The notes beneath the pieces are model-generated. The model did no database searches, had not been told where the DNA came from, and saw only the letters and a list, made by a program, of their open reading frames with translations. The translations under genes were made by a program, and so were the position numbers. A DNA stretch of 64,000 bases from Natronorubrum halophilum (lineage in GTDB: Archaea; Halobacteriota; Halobacteria; Halobacteriales; Natrialbaceae): positions 124,001 through 188,000 of the forward strand of contig NZ_QQTY01000004.1 in assembly GCF_003670115.1 (NCBI RefSeq), written 5' to 3'. This document shows, piece after piece, positions 46,970-56,164 of the stretch (its first letter is position 1; every line of letters starts with the position of its first letter).

Positions 46970-47371
46970 ATGCGCCGAGACGACCGCGACGAACCCTTCG
47001 ACGACCTGTTTCGCGAGATAGAACGCATGATGAACGAAATGATGAACGGCGCGGACCCCAACGTCGAGTTTAATTCCTCGAGCAACGTCGACACCGGCTT
47101 CGGGATGGATACCCACGTGGACATCCACGAGACCGACGAGGAGATCCGCGTGATCGCCGACCTGCCGGGCGTCGAGAAGGACAACATCGAACTCGAGTGC
47201 GACGGCAAGACGCTGACCATCTCCGCCTCGAGCGATCACCGGCAGTACGACGAACGCGTCTCGCTGCCCCAGCGCGTCAACGAACACACCGCGTCCGCGA
47301 CCTACAACAACGGCGTCCTGGAGGTCGTCTTCGACCTCGCAGAACAGTCGTCTGGAATCAGTCTCGAGTGA
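46970..47371 (+). CDS. Small heat-shock protein (Hsp20/alpha-crystallin family)
   Basis: 133 aa. The alpha-crystallin domain covers about residues 42-128: THVDIHETDEEIRVIADLPGV with the conserved LPGV, and ATYNNGVLEVVFD with the A-x-x-x-NGVL motif. The N-terminal ~40 residues are Met- and acid-rich (EIERMMNEMMNGADP). It acts as an ATP-independent holdase in oligomers. The C-terminal I-x-I oligomerisation motif is reduced to SGISLE. The start at 46970 is the first ATG giving a family-like N-terminus. Confidence 0.93.
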   Translation: MRRDDRDEPFDDLFREIERMMNEMMNGADPNVEFNSSSNVDTGFGMDTHVDIHETDEEIRVIADLPGVEKDNIELECDGKTLTISASSDHRQYDERVSLPQRVNEHTASATYNNGVLEVVFDLAEQSSGISLE

Positions 47372-47414
47372 GACGGCAGTCGCGGTCCCGGTCGCAGTCG
47401 TAGTCGCTTGGTTT

Positions 47415-48290
47415 TTATCGGCGGTCGGCAGTTCTGCGGATCGCAGCCGCGAGTCGATCGTAAAATCCCGGTTCGTACTTCGTCTCCGCATCGATCGTCG
47501 GTCGCGCGTTCGTCTCGTTGACTACCAGTCGATCAGCCGTCTCGAGGAGGTCGACGCCGAGGAACGGGATCTCGAGTTCGGTAGCGACGGCTTCGGCTAT
47601 CTCGCGCCAGGGTTCGGGGAGGTCGACCCCGGTCGCCTCCGCGCCGCGGTGGACGTTGTGTTTCCACTGGCCCTCCGAAACCGCACCATCCGGCAGTCGA
47701 CGCTCGACCGCACCGACGTACTCGCCCTCGAGCACCATCACCCGGTAGTCGGTCGCGTCGGGCAGGTACTCCTGGACCAGAAACGAGCGGTCGCCGGTCG
47801 CCCTGTAGTCGTGGACCAGAGAGAGGTAATCGCAGATCCCCAGAAACGAGTCGAGATCGTGAGCCTTCGCCACGCCGACGCCGCGGGTCGTCGAGTTCGG
47901 TTTGACGACGACCGGCGGCTCGAACCGCTCGAAAACGTCGGTCAGTTCCGCTTCCCCGACGTCGTTAGAGACGTACACCGAGTTCGGTACCGGCAGGCCG
48001 GCCCGGCCGAGACGCGCGATCACCTCGGCTTTGTTCCGCGAGGTCAGGACGGTCTCGTGGTCGTTGATCCACGGAATCTCGAGGAGGGCGTCGGCGACGC
48101 CGCCTTCCATCAGTCGGCCGGGATAGACGTAGCCGGCGTCGTACTCGCCGGGAGACCACGGCGCGTCCTCGCCAAGCGGCACCACGCGCTCGCTCGCGGG
48201 CACGTGGTGAACCCGAATCCCCCGCTCGGAAAGCGGCTCGCGCATCCGCTGGAACGTCTCCTGATCGTTCGCGACCGCGAGATCGATCAT
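47415..48290 (-). CDS. RimK-type ATP-grasp ligase
   Basis: 291 aa. ATP-grasp landmarks are VVVKPNSTTRGVGVAKAHDL (glycine-rich loop), RSFLVQEYLPDATDYRVMVL and the metal-binding ETNARPTIDAE near the C-terminus. The family joins an amino acid or other amine to a carboxylate through an acyl phosphate, as in RimK (glutamate addition), LysX and coenzyme gamma-F420 ligases. No pathway partners are adjacent, so the substrate is unknown. The start at 48290 (MIDLAVANDQETFQRM) is the first family-like Met. Confidence 0.85.
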   Translation of the reverse strand: MIDLAVANDQETFQRMREPLSERGIRVHHVPASERVVPLGEDAPWSPGEYDAGYVYPGRLMEGGVADALLEIPWINDHETVLTSRNKAEVIARLGRAGLPVPNSVYVSNDVGEAELTDVFERFEPPVVVKPNSTTRGVGVAKAHDLDSFLGICDYLSLVHDYRATGDRSFLVQEYLPDATDYRVMVLEGEYVGAVERRLPDGAVSEGQWKHNVHRGAEATGVDLPEPWREIAEAVATELEIPFLGVDLLETADRLVVNETNARPTIDAETKYEPGFYDRLAAAIRRTADRR

Positions 48291-48506
48291 GGTCGGAACT
48301 CGGGATGGAGGAGATAAAAAGGTGCTCGAGATCGAATCGACTCGAGTGTCCGGATTCGGCCGGGAGCGGGCTCCGAGCACCGCGAGGAGTCCGCGACTCG
48401 GGGGAGGGCAGGCTGTCGCCCCGTCACCGACCGCGAGTGAGCGAAAGCGAACGGGGGCTCGGAAGACGCGACGTGTCTTCCGGTGCTTTTCATCGAAGTG
48501 GTAGGA

Positions 48507-48527
48507 GGGTGCGCCGAAGGCGCACCC
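48507..48527 (-). terminator. Hairpin downstream of rpl10e
   Basis: A perfect 9-bp stem, GGGTGCGCC/GGCGCACCC, with a 3-nt loop, 16 nt past the rpl10e stop on its strand. It is too stable and well placed to be chance; a 3'-end or termination element is likely, although no long U-tract follows. Confidence 0.55.
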
Positions 48528-48543
48528 GCAGAATAACAGTTCG

Positions 48544-49074
48544 TTACGCGATCAGCTGCTCTTCGCCCCGCTCGATGACGACGCGACACGGCGGCGAGAT
48601 CTTGTTGTAGGCGCGGCGGAGCGCGTCCTTGGCGAACTCAGCGTCGTCGACGTCACACCAGATCGTGAAGATGCGCTCGCCGGCGTTCATTCGCGCGGCG
48701 GTACCGACGATCTTCCCGAAGGACTGGCGCATTCCGTCGGAAACACGGTCCGCACCCGCACCCGTCGCCTGCTTGTTCTCTCGGATGACCTGGTGGGGGA
48801 ACTTCCGAAGAATCATCTTGTAGTTGCCCTCGCCGGCGTTTTTAAGCATGTGACGGTTAGCCGAGAGACGCGATGCCTCGAGGCTCCCGTGGCGGAGCTG
48901 AACCTCTTCTTCGGTGATCAGACTGATCTGGATGGGGTACTCGTCAGGATCGGCGCTGATGTCGCCCATCTTGTGCTGTGCGATCTTCGAACCGGGGATT
49001 CCAGTGATGTATTCGCGGCGCGTGTACGATGGCTTATCGATAGCCCGGTACATTGAGGCGGGTTTGTCTGACAT
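48544..49074 (-). CDS. rpl10e: 50S ribosomal protein L10e (uL16 family)
   Basis: 176 aa archaeal L10e/L16, which binds near the A-site tRNA and the L7/L12 stalk base. Landmarks are [20 protein letters not shown] at the start, [22 protein letters not shown] and [16 protein letters not shown]. It is monocistronic here, with a strong hairpin after the stop. Length and sequence are those of a normal haloarchaeal L10e. Confidence 0.97.
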   Translation of the reverse strand: MSDKPASMYRAIDKPSYTRREYITGIPGSKIAQHKMGDISADPDEYPIQISLITEEEVQLRHGSLEASRLSANRHMLKNAGEGNYKMILRKFPHQVIRENKQATGAGADRVSDGMRQSFGKIVGTAARMNAGERIFTIWCDVDDAEFAKDALRRAYNKISPPCRVVIERGEEQLIA

Positions 49075-49357
49075 GGCTGTAGTTACTTACGAAAACGCAG
49101 GCCTACCGTGCGGATAAAGGCTTCGAAGCACGCGTTGTGGACGCCGTCGAGCGAGGGGAAACCCGGCTCCCCGACCGCGGAGCGTGAATACCGAGCGCGG
49201 TCGGAGTGAGTTCGTCGGGCGCGAGATCGAGGGCTCACACGGCGACGATGGAGTAACGGGCGTCTCGAGCGTCGAATCGGAAACTCCCCGTACCGTGTGG
49301 CCGAAGGCGGTGGCGTCAGCGGGGACACGTCGCCGGCAGGGAACAGAACGCGACGGT

Positions 49358-49588
49358 TCAGTTGCTCGGCACGTACTCGCTACCGCGCTTCTCGACGAGG
49401 TCCTGACTCGAGAGGGAGTTGAGGACGCTCAGGATCGCGATCTTCTTCATCGAGAGTATCTGTCCGAGTTCGTCGACCGTCGCGCTCCCGGCCGCCTCGA
49501 GGTAGAGGTACACGAGTTTCCCCTGCGGGGACTCGAGTTCGGTCGGAAGCTGGCTGATCTCGTTGGTGGCGTGGGTCTGTTCCATCAT
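49358..49588 (-). CDS. Small winged-helix DNA-binding protein (MarR/TrmB-like)
   Basis: 76 aa. A winged HTH spans residues ~17-72: LVYLYLEAAGSATVDELGQI (helices 1-2), KKIAILSVLNSLSSQDLVEK (recognition helix and wing), and YVPS. No ligand domain, so it is a minimal regulator. A TATA box (ATTTATAC on the minus strand, plus 49615-49622) sits 27-34 nt before the ATG at 49588, which supports this start over one 18 codons upstream. Targets unknown. Confidence 0.8.
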   Translation of the reverse strand: MMEQTHATNEISQLPTELESPQGKLVYLYLEAAGSATVDELGQILSMKKIAILSVLNSLSSQDLVEKRGSEYVPSN

Positions 49589-49614
49589 CGTACCAACACC
49601 AATGTCGAACTTCC

Positions 49615-49622
49615 GTATAAAT
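49615..49622 (-). promoter_or_regulatory. TATA box of the winged-helix regulator
   Basis: ATTTATAC on the minus strand, centred about 30 nt before the start codon at 49588. The distance fits a leaderless archaeal promoter. Confidence 0.55.
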
Positions 49623-50232
49623 CTATGGTGCAGTGAGTGCATATTGGATAACGAGTATTATTGTGATTATATGTATTGTTTTGGTGTGTCATAGCGAAGT
49701 CGAGCTGCGTGCAAGAACAGTATCGGTCATAGAGTGCATCGTTCGGGCGTTAGGAAGGGTTTTCTGAGACGGGACTGGAATTCGACAAAAGAGCAAGCGT
49801 GTGTAAGCTTTCTCACATTTTAGCTGCAGGAACTGAGAATATGCGACGACAAATAGCAGCAAGAACCGAGATATTTCACGCCCACAATACCATATAAGGT
49901 GTATTAATATCGGGGAAGGCGCTACGAGTGAGGCCTCGGTGAAACGTCGGTACTAGCCGTCTCGAGAGGAATGTCCGAATCGGACGACAGACTCGGCGAT
50001 CGATTCTCGAGAGTGGAGGTGATTTTGAACCGAGCGTAGTCGACGACCGTGTCGCGTTCGTGCGCCCTTTAGTAAGCAACGAAGGTCGAATACGCACTCG
50101 ACCGTACGTGGGCCGTGCGATCGGTGTGTCAATTGTTTCGATTGGTTGCTATCGCATGTGAGTTGCGTACTGCTACAAAGGAACCGTCGATCCAGCGGCG
50201 TGTTTAAGGCCCTTCCACAGGAAGAATAGGGC
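49623..50232. other. Intergenic region, AT-rich left half, no gene seen
   Basis: About 610 nt. The part 49640-49900 is distinctly AT-rich for this genome and rich in TATA-like words (for example CATATAAGGTGTATTAATATC near 49893-49913). No frame on either strand looks coding. It holds the promoter of the site-2 protease gene and possibly an undetected RNA. Confidence 0.4.
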
Positions 50233-51417
50233 ATGATGAAGAGTTTCCGGATCGGCTCCCTGTTCGGGATCCCGATCAAGCTGGATCTCACGTTCTTGTT
50301 GGTGCTTCCGCTGTTCGCCTACCTCATCGGCGTCCAGCTCGAGCCCGTTATCGAGATTCTCAATTCGAGTCTGGGCGCTGGAATCGACGTCGACGCGCTC
50401 ACGGCCGAGTCGTGGCTGCCGTACCTCGTCGGCCTCGTTGCGGCGATCGGGCTGTTCGTCGGCGTCGTCTTGCACGAACTCGGCCACTCGCTGACGGCAC
50501 AGCGCTACGGCTTTCCGATCGACTCGATCACGCTCTGGCTGTTCGGCGGCATCGCCGCCCTCTCGGAGATGCCCGAGGATTGGCGACAGGAGTTCACCAT
50601 CGCCATCGCCGGCCCAATCGTCTCCGTTCTCGTCGGGATCGTCTCGTTCGCGCTCTTTCTCGTGGTTCCAGAGAGCCTCGACGGCGTCCGCTTCGTCCTC
50701 GGCTACCTCGCCGTACTGAACATCGCACTCGCCGTCTTCAATATGATCCCCGCGTTCCCGATGGACGGCGGTCGCGTCCTGCGCGCGTTCCTTGCCCGCA
50801 GCCAGCCGTACGCGAAAGCCACCCAGCAGGCCGCGAGCATCGGGAAGCTCTTTGCGATTTTGATGGGACTGTTCGCGCTGATCCCCCCGTTCAACATCAT
50901 CCTGCTCGGGGTCGCCTTCTTCGTCTACATCGCCGCCTCGAGCGAAGCCCAGCAGGTGACGATGAAAGCCGCCTTCCAGGACGTTACCGTCAGCGATATC
51001 ATGACGCCGACGCGCGACCTGCAGACCGTCGAACCGGAGACGACGGTCTCCGAACTGATCAGACGGATGTTCACCGAACGCCACACGGGGTACCCGGTCA
51101 TCGAGAACAGCGCGTACGACGACGGTCGACTCGTCGGCCTCGTGACGCTGTCGGACGCTCGAGAGATCGATCCGGTCGAGCGCGACGCCTACACGGTCGA
51201 AGACGTGATGTCAACCGACCTGAAGACGATTTCGCCGGATTCGGACGCGATGACGGCGATCGAACGGATGCGCGAGAACAACATCGGTCGCCTTCTCGTC
51301 GTCGAGGACGACGATCTCATCGGCCTGATCTCGCGATCGGACGTGATGACCGCCTTCGATATCGTCCAAAAGAGCGGGTCGGTCAACCCGGCGGCCCAAC
51401 CGCGAACCGCGGACTGA
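50233..51417 (+). CDS. Site-2 protease family protein with two CBS domains
   Basis: 394 aa intramembrane zinc metalloprotease (M50). The catalytic HELGH is in VVLHELGHSLTAQRYGF near residue 80, the third ligand in NMIPAFPMDGGRVLRAFLA near residue 175. About six membrane helices precede a pair of CBS domains (residues ~255-375: VSDIMTPTRDLQTVEPETTV and VEDVMSTDLKTISPDSDAMT) that bind adenosyl ligands and probably regulate activity. It cleaves membrane-bound substrates, for example anti-regulators. No substrate gene is adjacent. The second codon is also ATG. Confidence 0.93.
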   Translation: MMKSFRIGSLFGIPIKLDLTFLLVLPLFAYLIGVQLEPVIEILNSSLGAGIDVDALTAESWLPYLVGLVAAIGLFVGVVLHELGHSLTAQRYGFPIDSITLWLFGGIAALSEMPEDWRQEFTIAIAGPIVSVLVGIVSFALFLVVPESLDGVRFVLGYLAVLNIALAVFNMIPAFPMDGGRVLRAFLARSQPYAKATQQAASIGKLFAILMGLFALIPPFNIILLGVAFFVYIAASSEAQQVTMKAAFQDVTVSDIMTPTRDLQTVEPETTVSELIRRMFTERHTGYPVIENSAYDDGRLVGLVTLSDAREIDPVERDAYTVEDVMSTDLKTISPDSDAMTAIERMRENNIGRLLVVEDDDLIGLISRSDVMTAFDIVQKSGSVNPAAQPRTAD

Positions 51418-51526
51418 TCGCCGCAGCGAATCGAACGCACGGGTGAACCGGCAAAAAGAGCCGTAACGGCCGTCTCGAGTGCCGAGACCAATATTCTTAA
51501 CCGCGGCCGGGGCTGACACTGTGTCG

Positions 51527-52573
51527 ATGCCACCGGCCATCGAGACCGTCGATCTCGTAAAGGATTACGGCGAGTTGCGCGCGCTGCAGGAACTCTCGCT
51601 GACCGTCGAGGAAGGCGAGTTCTTCGGCCTGCTCGGGCCCAACGGCGCGGGCAAGACGACGTTCATCAACACGCTGGTCGGACTGGTCCGCAAGAGCGGC
51701 GGCGAGGCGCGGGTTTTCGGCCACGACGTCGAGACGGAGTACCGCGCGGCGCGGGATGCCATCGGCGTCGCCCCGCAGGAATTCAACGTTGACAGGTTCT
51801 TCCCCATTCGGGAAGTCCTGGAGCACAAGGCGGGCTACCACGGGATCCCCGAGGACGAAGCCGCCGAGCGCGCGGACGAGGTTCTCAAGCGAGTCGGCAT
51901 TTACGACAAGCGAAACGAACGCTTCGACTGGCTCTCAGGCGGGATGAAACGCCGGCTCCTGCTCGCTCGAGCGCTCGTCACCGAGCCCGACCTGCTCATC
52001 CTCGACGAGCCCACGGCGGGCGTCGACGTGCAGTTGCGCCACGATCTCTGGGAACTGGTGACGGAGCTCAACGAGGAGGGAACGACGATCCTCCTGACGA
52101 CCCACTACATCGAGGAGGCCGAACGCCTCTGCGACAGGGTCGCGATCATGAACGAGGGCCGGAAGGTGACCGTCGCGACGCCCGACGAACTGAAGACTCG
52201 AGGCACTGATACGATCTCCGTTCGCCTCGAGTCGCCGCCGGCCGACACCGCAGTACCCGACCTCGCGGCCGATCTCGGCGCGTACGCCCACGAGGTGACG
52301 ACGGCCGGCGATCGCCTCGAGGTTCGCGTGGACGACGGCGGTTCGAGCGCACCGCAGTTGCTCAACGATCTCGAGGCCGCGGGCTACGAGATCGCGGACC
52401 TCGAGATCGCTCGAACCTCGCTCGAGGAGATCTTCGTCGACCTGACGAAAAGCGAGGATCGAACGGTAACTCGGTCCAGCGGGTCGGCGGGTGCGGACGA
52501 GGCCGAGTCGGACGCAGCGGACGAAACCGAATCGGACGCCGCGAACCAAACCGAACAGGAGGGGGTCGCCTGA
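51527..52573 (+). CDS. ABC-2 type exporter ATP-binding protein
   Basis: 348 aa. Walker A GLLGPNGAGKTTFINTL near residue 40, signature LSGGMKRRLLLAR, Walker B LLILDEPTAGVD and switch His in LLTTHYIEEAERL. Residues ~225-315 form the extra C-terminal domain of the DrrA/NatA-type exporters, followed by a low-complexity acidic tail of ~35 residues with repeated ESDAA/DE units. It pairs with the permease whose ATG overlaps its TGA by 1 nt. The substrate is unknown. The start at 51527 (MPPAIETVDLVKDYG) is family-like. Confidence 0.94.
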   Translation: MPPAIETVDLVKDYGELRALQELSLTVEEGEFFGLLGPNGAGKTTFINTLVGLVRKSGGEARVFGHDVETEYRAARDAIGVAPQEFNVDRFFPIREVLEHKAGYHGIPEDEAAERADEVLKRVGIYDKRNERFDWLSGGMKRRLLLARALVTEPDLLILDEPTAGVDVQLRHDLWELVTELNEEGTTILLTTHYIEEAERLCDRVAIMNEGRKVTVATPDELKTRGTDTISVRLESPPADTAVPDLAADLGAYAHEVTTAGDRLEVRVDDGGSSAPQLLNDLEAAGYEIADLEIARTSLEEIFVDLTKSEDRTVTRSSGSAGADEAESDAADETESDAANQTEQEGVA

Positions 52574-53370
52574 TGTTCTCCGTCGGGTTTCGAGCGCTCT
52601 TTCGACGCGAGATCCTCCGGTTCGTCCGTCGGCCCAAGAACACGTTCATGCCGCCGGCGATCACGAACGTGCTCTACTTCGCCGTCTTCGGTATGATTCT
52701 CGGCGGCCGGATCGAGGAACCCGTCGACGGAATCGGGTACATCCTCTTTCTGATCCCCGGATTGATCGTGTTGGGAACCATCTCGAACGCCTTCGAGAAC
52801 GCCTCGTTCTCCATCTTTCACGGCCGGTGGAACGAGTACATTCACGAGACGCTCACCTCGCCGCTTTCCTACGCCGAGATGGTCGTCGCCTACGTCGGTG
52901 CCAGCGCGGTCCGCGGACTGATCGTCGGCGTCATCATCGCCCTGATCGGTCGGCTGTTCGTGCCGATTTCGGTCGAACACGGCCTGTTCCTCGTCGCGAC
53001 GATGGTCGTCATCGCCGCGCTCTTTGCGGGGTTAGGGATCATCGGCGGCCTCGCCGCTCGAGACTTCGACGATCTCACTGTGATGAACCAGTTCATCCTG
53101 CGGCCGCTCGTGTTCTTCGGCGCGGTCTTTTACTCGCTGACCATGCTGGATTCGCTCTGGCAGTACGTCTCCCTGCTGAATCCGATGGTGTACATGGTCG
53201 ACAGCGTCCGGTACGGACTGCTCGGCTACTCGGATATGCTGGAGATCGCGCCGCCGGCCTACGCCGAGTTCGCGCCGTACATGTCCCTCGGGGTGCTCGC
53301 CGTCCTTGCCAGCGCCGTCATCGCGCTCGACGTCTACCTGTTCAAGATCGGTTACGGTCTGACCGACTGA
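52573..53370 (+). CDS. ABC-2 type exporter permease
   Basis: 265 aa with six predicted membrane helices (for example NVLYFAVFGMILGG, LFLIPGLIVLGTI, LIVGVIIALIGRLFV, MVVIAALFAGLGII and a C-terminal helix LAVLASAVIALDVYLFKIGY). The ABC-2 signature region LNPMVYMVDSVRYGLLGYSD is intact. It follows the ATPase with a TGATG overlap and forms a two-gene exporter of the NodJ/DrrB type, possibly moving lipids, polysaccharide or drugs. Confidence 0.92.
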   Translation: MFSVGFRALFRREILRFVRRPKNTFMPPAITNVLYFAVFGMILGGRIEEPVDGIGYILFLIPGLIVLGTISNAFENASFSIFHGRWNEYIHETLTSPLSYAEMVVAYVGASAVRGLIVGVIIALIGRLFVPISVEHGLFLVATMVVIAALFAGLGIIGGLAARDFDDLTVMNQFILRPLVFFGAVFYSLTMLDSLWQYVSLLNPMVYMVDSVRYGLLGYSDMLEIAPPAYAEFAPYMSLGVLAVLASAVIALDVYLFKIGYGLTD

Positions 53371-53422
53371 ACGCCGATCGGTCCGAGCGACCGGCACTCG
53401 AGGGTGGCGCGGATCGCGCCGA

Positions 53423-54439
53423 TCACCGCTCGTAGTCGGCGACCTTGACGAGTTGCTTGCCGATGTTTTCGCCCTCGAAGAGACCGAGGAAGGCGTCAGG
53501 GGCGTTCTCGAACCCGTCGACGACGTTCTCCCGATACTGGATCTCGCCGCTCTGGACGAACTGCGAGAGTCGCTCGAGCGCCTCGCCCCAGCGCGGCTGG
53601 TAGTCGCTAACGAGCAGCCCCTCGACCGTCGCGCGGGTCTCGATGAGTTTGGCGAGCTTTCGCGGGCCAGTCGGCACCTCGGTCTCGTTGTAGAGCGCGA
53701 TCTGACCGCAGACCGCGACGCGGGCGTCGACGTTCAGCCGTGGCCAGACGGCGTCCGTGATGGGGCCACCGACGTTGTCGAAGTAGACGTCGACGCCGTC
53801 GGGACAGGCGTCGTCGACCGCGCCGGAGAGGTCGTCGGTCTCCTTGTAGTTGATCGCGGCGTCGAAGCCGAGCTCCTCGATGAGCCACGTCGTTTTCGCC
53901 TCGCTTCCGGCGGTACCGACCACTCGAGCCCCCGAGAGGCGGGCGAGCTGACCGACGACGGAGCCGACCGCGCCCGCGGCCGCGGAGACGACGACGGTGT
54001 CGCCGGGTTTCGGATCGCCGACGTCGTTCAGCCCCCAGTACGCCGTGACGCCGGGCATCCCGAGCACACCGACGGCCGTCGAAATCGGGCCGTGGTCGGG
54101 GTTCACCCGCTGGAGTTCGTTCGCGTCCGCAACGGCGTGTTCAGCCCACAACAGATCGCCGGTAACGACATCCCTCTCCGCGAACTCGTCGGCGTTGGAC
54201 TCGAGGACTTCGCCGACGATACTGGCCGACATCGGATCGCCGACGTTCCACGGCTCGGCGTACGATTCCGCATCGCGCATGCGACCGCGCATGTACGGGT
54301 CGACGGACTGGTAGAGCGTCTTCACGAGCACCTCGCCGTCGTCGGGTTCGGGACGGTCGACGGTGACGAGTTCGAAGTTTTCCTGCGTCGGTTCCCCGAC
54401 CGGACGGCTCGCGAGGCGCCACTGTCTGGTTTCTACCAT
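53423..54439 (-). CDS. NADP-dependent oxidoreductase, leukotriene B4 dehydrogenase-like MDR
   Basis: 338 aa zinc-independent medium-chain reductase. Cofactor motif TVVVSAAAGAVGSVVGQLAR near residue 150; substrate/N-terminal landmark LYQSVDPYMRGRM; DVYFDNVGGPITDAV at ~220. These are typical of the YfmJ/CurA/prostaglandin-reductase group, which reduce activated C=C bonds with NADPH. It converges with the ABC exporter operon and appears monocistronic. Confidence 0.92.
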   Translation of the reverse strand: MVETRQWRLASRPVGEPTQENFELVTVDRPEPDDGEVLVKTLYQSVDPYMRGRMRDAESYAEPWNVGDPMSASIVGEVLESNADEFAERDVVTGDLLWAEHAVADANELQRVNPDHGPISTAVGVLGMPGVTAYWGLNDVGDPKPGDTVVVSAAAGAVGSVVGQLARLSGARVVGTAGSEAKTTWLIEELGFDAAINYKETDDLSGAVDDACPDGVDVYFDNVGGPITDAVWPRLNVDARVAVCGQIALYNETEVPTGPRKLAKLIETRATVEGLLVSDYQPRWGEALERLSQFVQSGEIQYRENVVDGFENAPDAFLGLFEGENIGKQLVKVADYER

Positions 54440-54574
54440 ACGCGTTCATCGTGATACGGGGAGGTCAATATTGGCTTCCCGGAACCGGCTCAGTCGAAGA
54501 CGGCGGCCGCCACCGGTCTCGGCACTCGGCGCCAAAGTTGGGGAAACGGAATCGTTTTACTTCTGATTTCGCGT

Positions 54575-55285
54575 ATGGATCGTATGTGCGCGGACCACGA
54601 CGTGCTACACGAGTTGCTCGCCGGAAACGAACGCCACCTCGAGGAGCTCCCGACGGAGTACTTTTCGGCCGTACAGGACGGACAACGGCCGGACGCGGTC
54701 TCCGTCTGCTGTTCTGACTCCCGAGTCCCGCAGGAACGAATGTGGGGCGTCGATCAGCCGGGAACGATCTTCACCCCCAGTAATATCGGCAATCAGGTCT
54801 GGGACGAGGACGACGGCGAGCTGATCGTCGACGGCGGGATCCTGTATCCGATCGCCCACACCGGAACCGACGTCGCGGCCGTCGTCGGCCACACCGGTTG
54901 CGGTGCCGTTACCGCGGCCTACCGGGCGGCGACCGACGGCGAACTGCCCGGCCCGCAGGGCGTCGACAAGTGGGTCGAACAGCTCGTCCCCGTCGTCGAG
55001 GCGGGCCTCGAGAGCGACCTGATCGACGCCGACGCGGCCGATGAAACGGTGATCAACCAGCTCGTCGAGTACAACGTCAACCACCAGACGCAGTTTCTGC
55101 GTGCCGCCGACGACGTCCCCGACGACGTCGACATCTACGGCTTCGTCTACGACTTTCAGGGCGTCTACGGCGACGAGAAGGGACGGACCTACCTGATCAA
55201 CGTCAACGGCGAAACGGTGCCAGAGGTGATCGCCGAGACCGTCCCGGACGAGTACGCCGGCGCGATCGGAAGTCTGCTCTACTGA
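54575..55285 (+). CDS. Beta-class carbonic anhydrase
   Basis: 236 aa. It interconverts CO2 and bicarbonate. Zinc-binding pattern: CCSDSRVP near residues 45-52 (Cys, Asp-Arg dyad) and VVGHTGCGAV near residues 105-114 (His and Cys). Acidic residues suit a high-salt cytoplasm. The ATG at 54575 has an alternative three codons later at 54584. It diverges from the MDR reductase gene. Confidence 0.93.
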   Translation: MDRMCADHDVLHELLAGNERHLEELPTEYFSAVQDGQRPDAVSVCCSDSRVPQERMWGVDQPGTIFTPSNIGNQVWDEDDGELIVDGGILYPIAHTGTDVAAVVGHTGCGAVTAAYRAATDGELPGPQGVDKWVEQLVPVVEAGLESDLIDADAADETVINQLVEYNVNHQTQFLRAADDVPDDVDIYGFVYDFQGVYGDEKGRTYLINVNGETVPEVIAETVPDEYAGAIGSLLY

Positions 55286-55445
55286 CCCACACGACCGGTA
55301 CTACCGTCCGATTCCCGGCCCGAAATGCCGGCGTTGGCGGTCCGAGCCGGACCACCGGGGTTTCGCTCCCGGTCAGGCGATCCGAGGCATCCTCGAGACA
55401 GCACGTGTCGGTATCGTTTTGCCGTTCGCAACGAGAGGACGTCCT

Positions 55446-55664
55446 ATGAGGGAGTTCTTCGACTCCGATACGGGCTTTTACTACGCGATCGGCCTCTTTA
55501 CGATCGGCGTCTTTCTCGCGGCGCTGGCGGTGCTCGCGATGACCAGTCCCGCCGATATCGGGACGCGAGAACTCGGCGGCCTCGTCGTCGGCTTTTCCGT
55601 GTTCATGCTGGTGTATTTCGTCTCGATAACGGTGTATCGACTCGAAGGACGAGAAGAGCGGTAG
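55446..55664 (+). CDS. Small two-helix membrane protein (72 aa), hypothetical
   Basis: Starts MREFFDSDTGFYY and has two membrane helices: AIGLFTIGVFLAALAVLAM and LGGLVVGFSVFMLVYFVSI, with a short acidic loop and a charged tail (YRLEGREER). No motif known to me. It stands alone between carbonic anhydrase and the second cold-shock gene. The coherent hydrophobic pattern and halophile codon use support it being real. Confidence 0.65.
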   Translation: MREFFDSDTGFYYAIGLFTIGVFLAALAVLAMTSPADIGTRELGGLVVGFSVFMLVYFVSITVYRLEGREER

Positions 55665-55854
55665 GAGCTACGGGCCGTCACTCACACCCGGCCACGCTGG
55701 TCTCGTGTGACCGGTGGGAAACTCGTTGCAATCGGTGCCGGATAACGAGGCCGAAAACCACAAATACGGCCGCGATAGCGCCTATGCGGCCGAATATCGT
55801 TCGTTCTCTCGGGGCAGAGGACTTATAACTCTCGAGAGCGTCAGTTCGGATGCA

Positions 55855-56049
55855 ATGGCGAAAGGAACCGTTGATTTCTTCAACGACACTGGCGGCTACG
55901 GATTCATCGAAACTGAGGACGCGGACGACGACGTGTTCTTCCACATGGAAGACATCGGCGGCCCGGACCTTGAGGAAGGACAGGAACTCGAGTTCGACAT
56001 CGAGCAGGCCCCCAAAGGCCCGCGCGCGACGAACGTCGAGCGCCTGTAA
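55855..56049 (+). CDS. cspA: Cold-shock domain protein CspA, second copy
   Basis: 64 aa, with a few differences from the copy at 2189-2383 (for example T5 for K, E21 for D, and a C-terminal L). RNP motifs GGYGFIE and DVFFHM are identical. A TATA box TTATAA (55823-55828) lies 27-32 nt before the ATG, so the transcript is leaderless. It is a single-strand nucleic-acid-binding chaperone. The gene context is different from that of the first copy, so it is not a local duplication. Confidence 0.95.
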   Translation: MAKGTVDFFNDTGGYGFIETEDADDDVFFHMEDIGGPDLEEGQELEFDIEQAPKGPRATNVERL

Positions 56050-56164
56050 GGCGAATTCGCGGAGGTATCGGCACTTCAGAACTGTATTTTACGTCCCCGA
56101 GCGACGGCGCTGTACCGGCGGCGATTCGCCGAACGTTTAGTAGCTCCGACGCCCAGGGAGAACC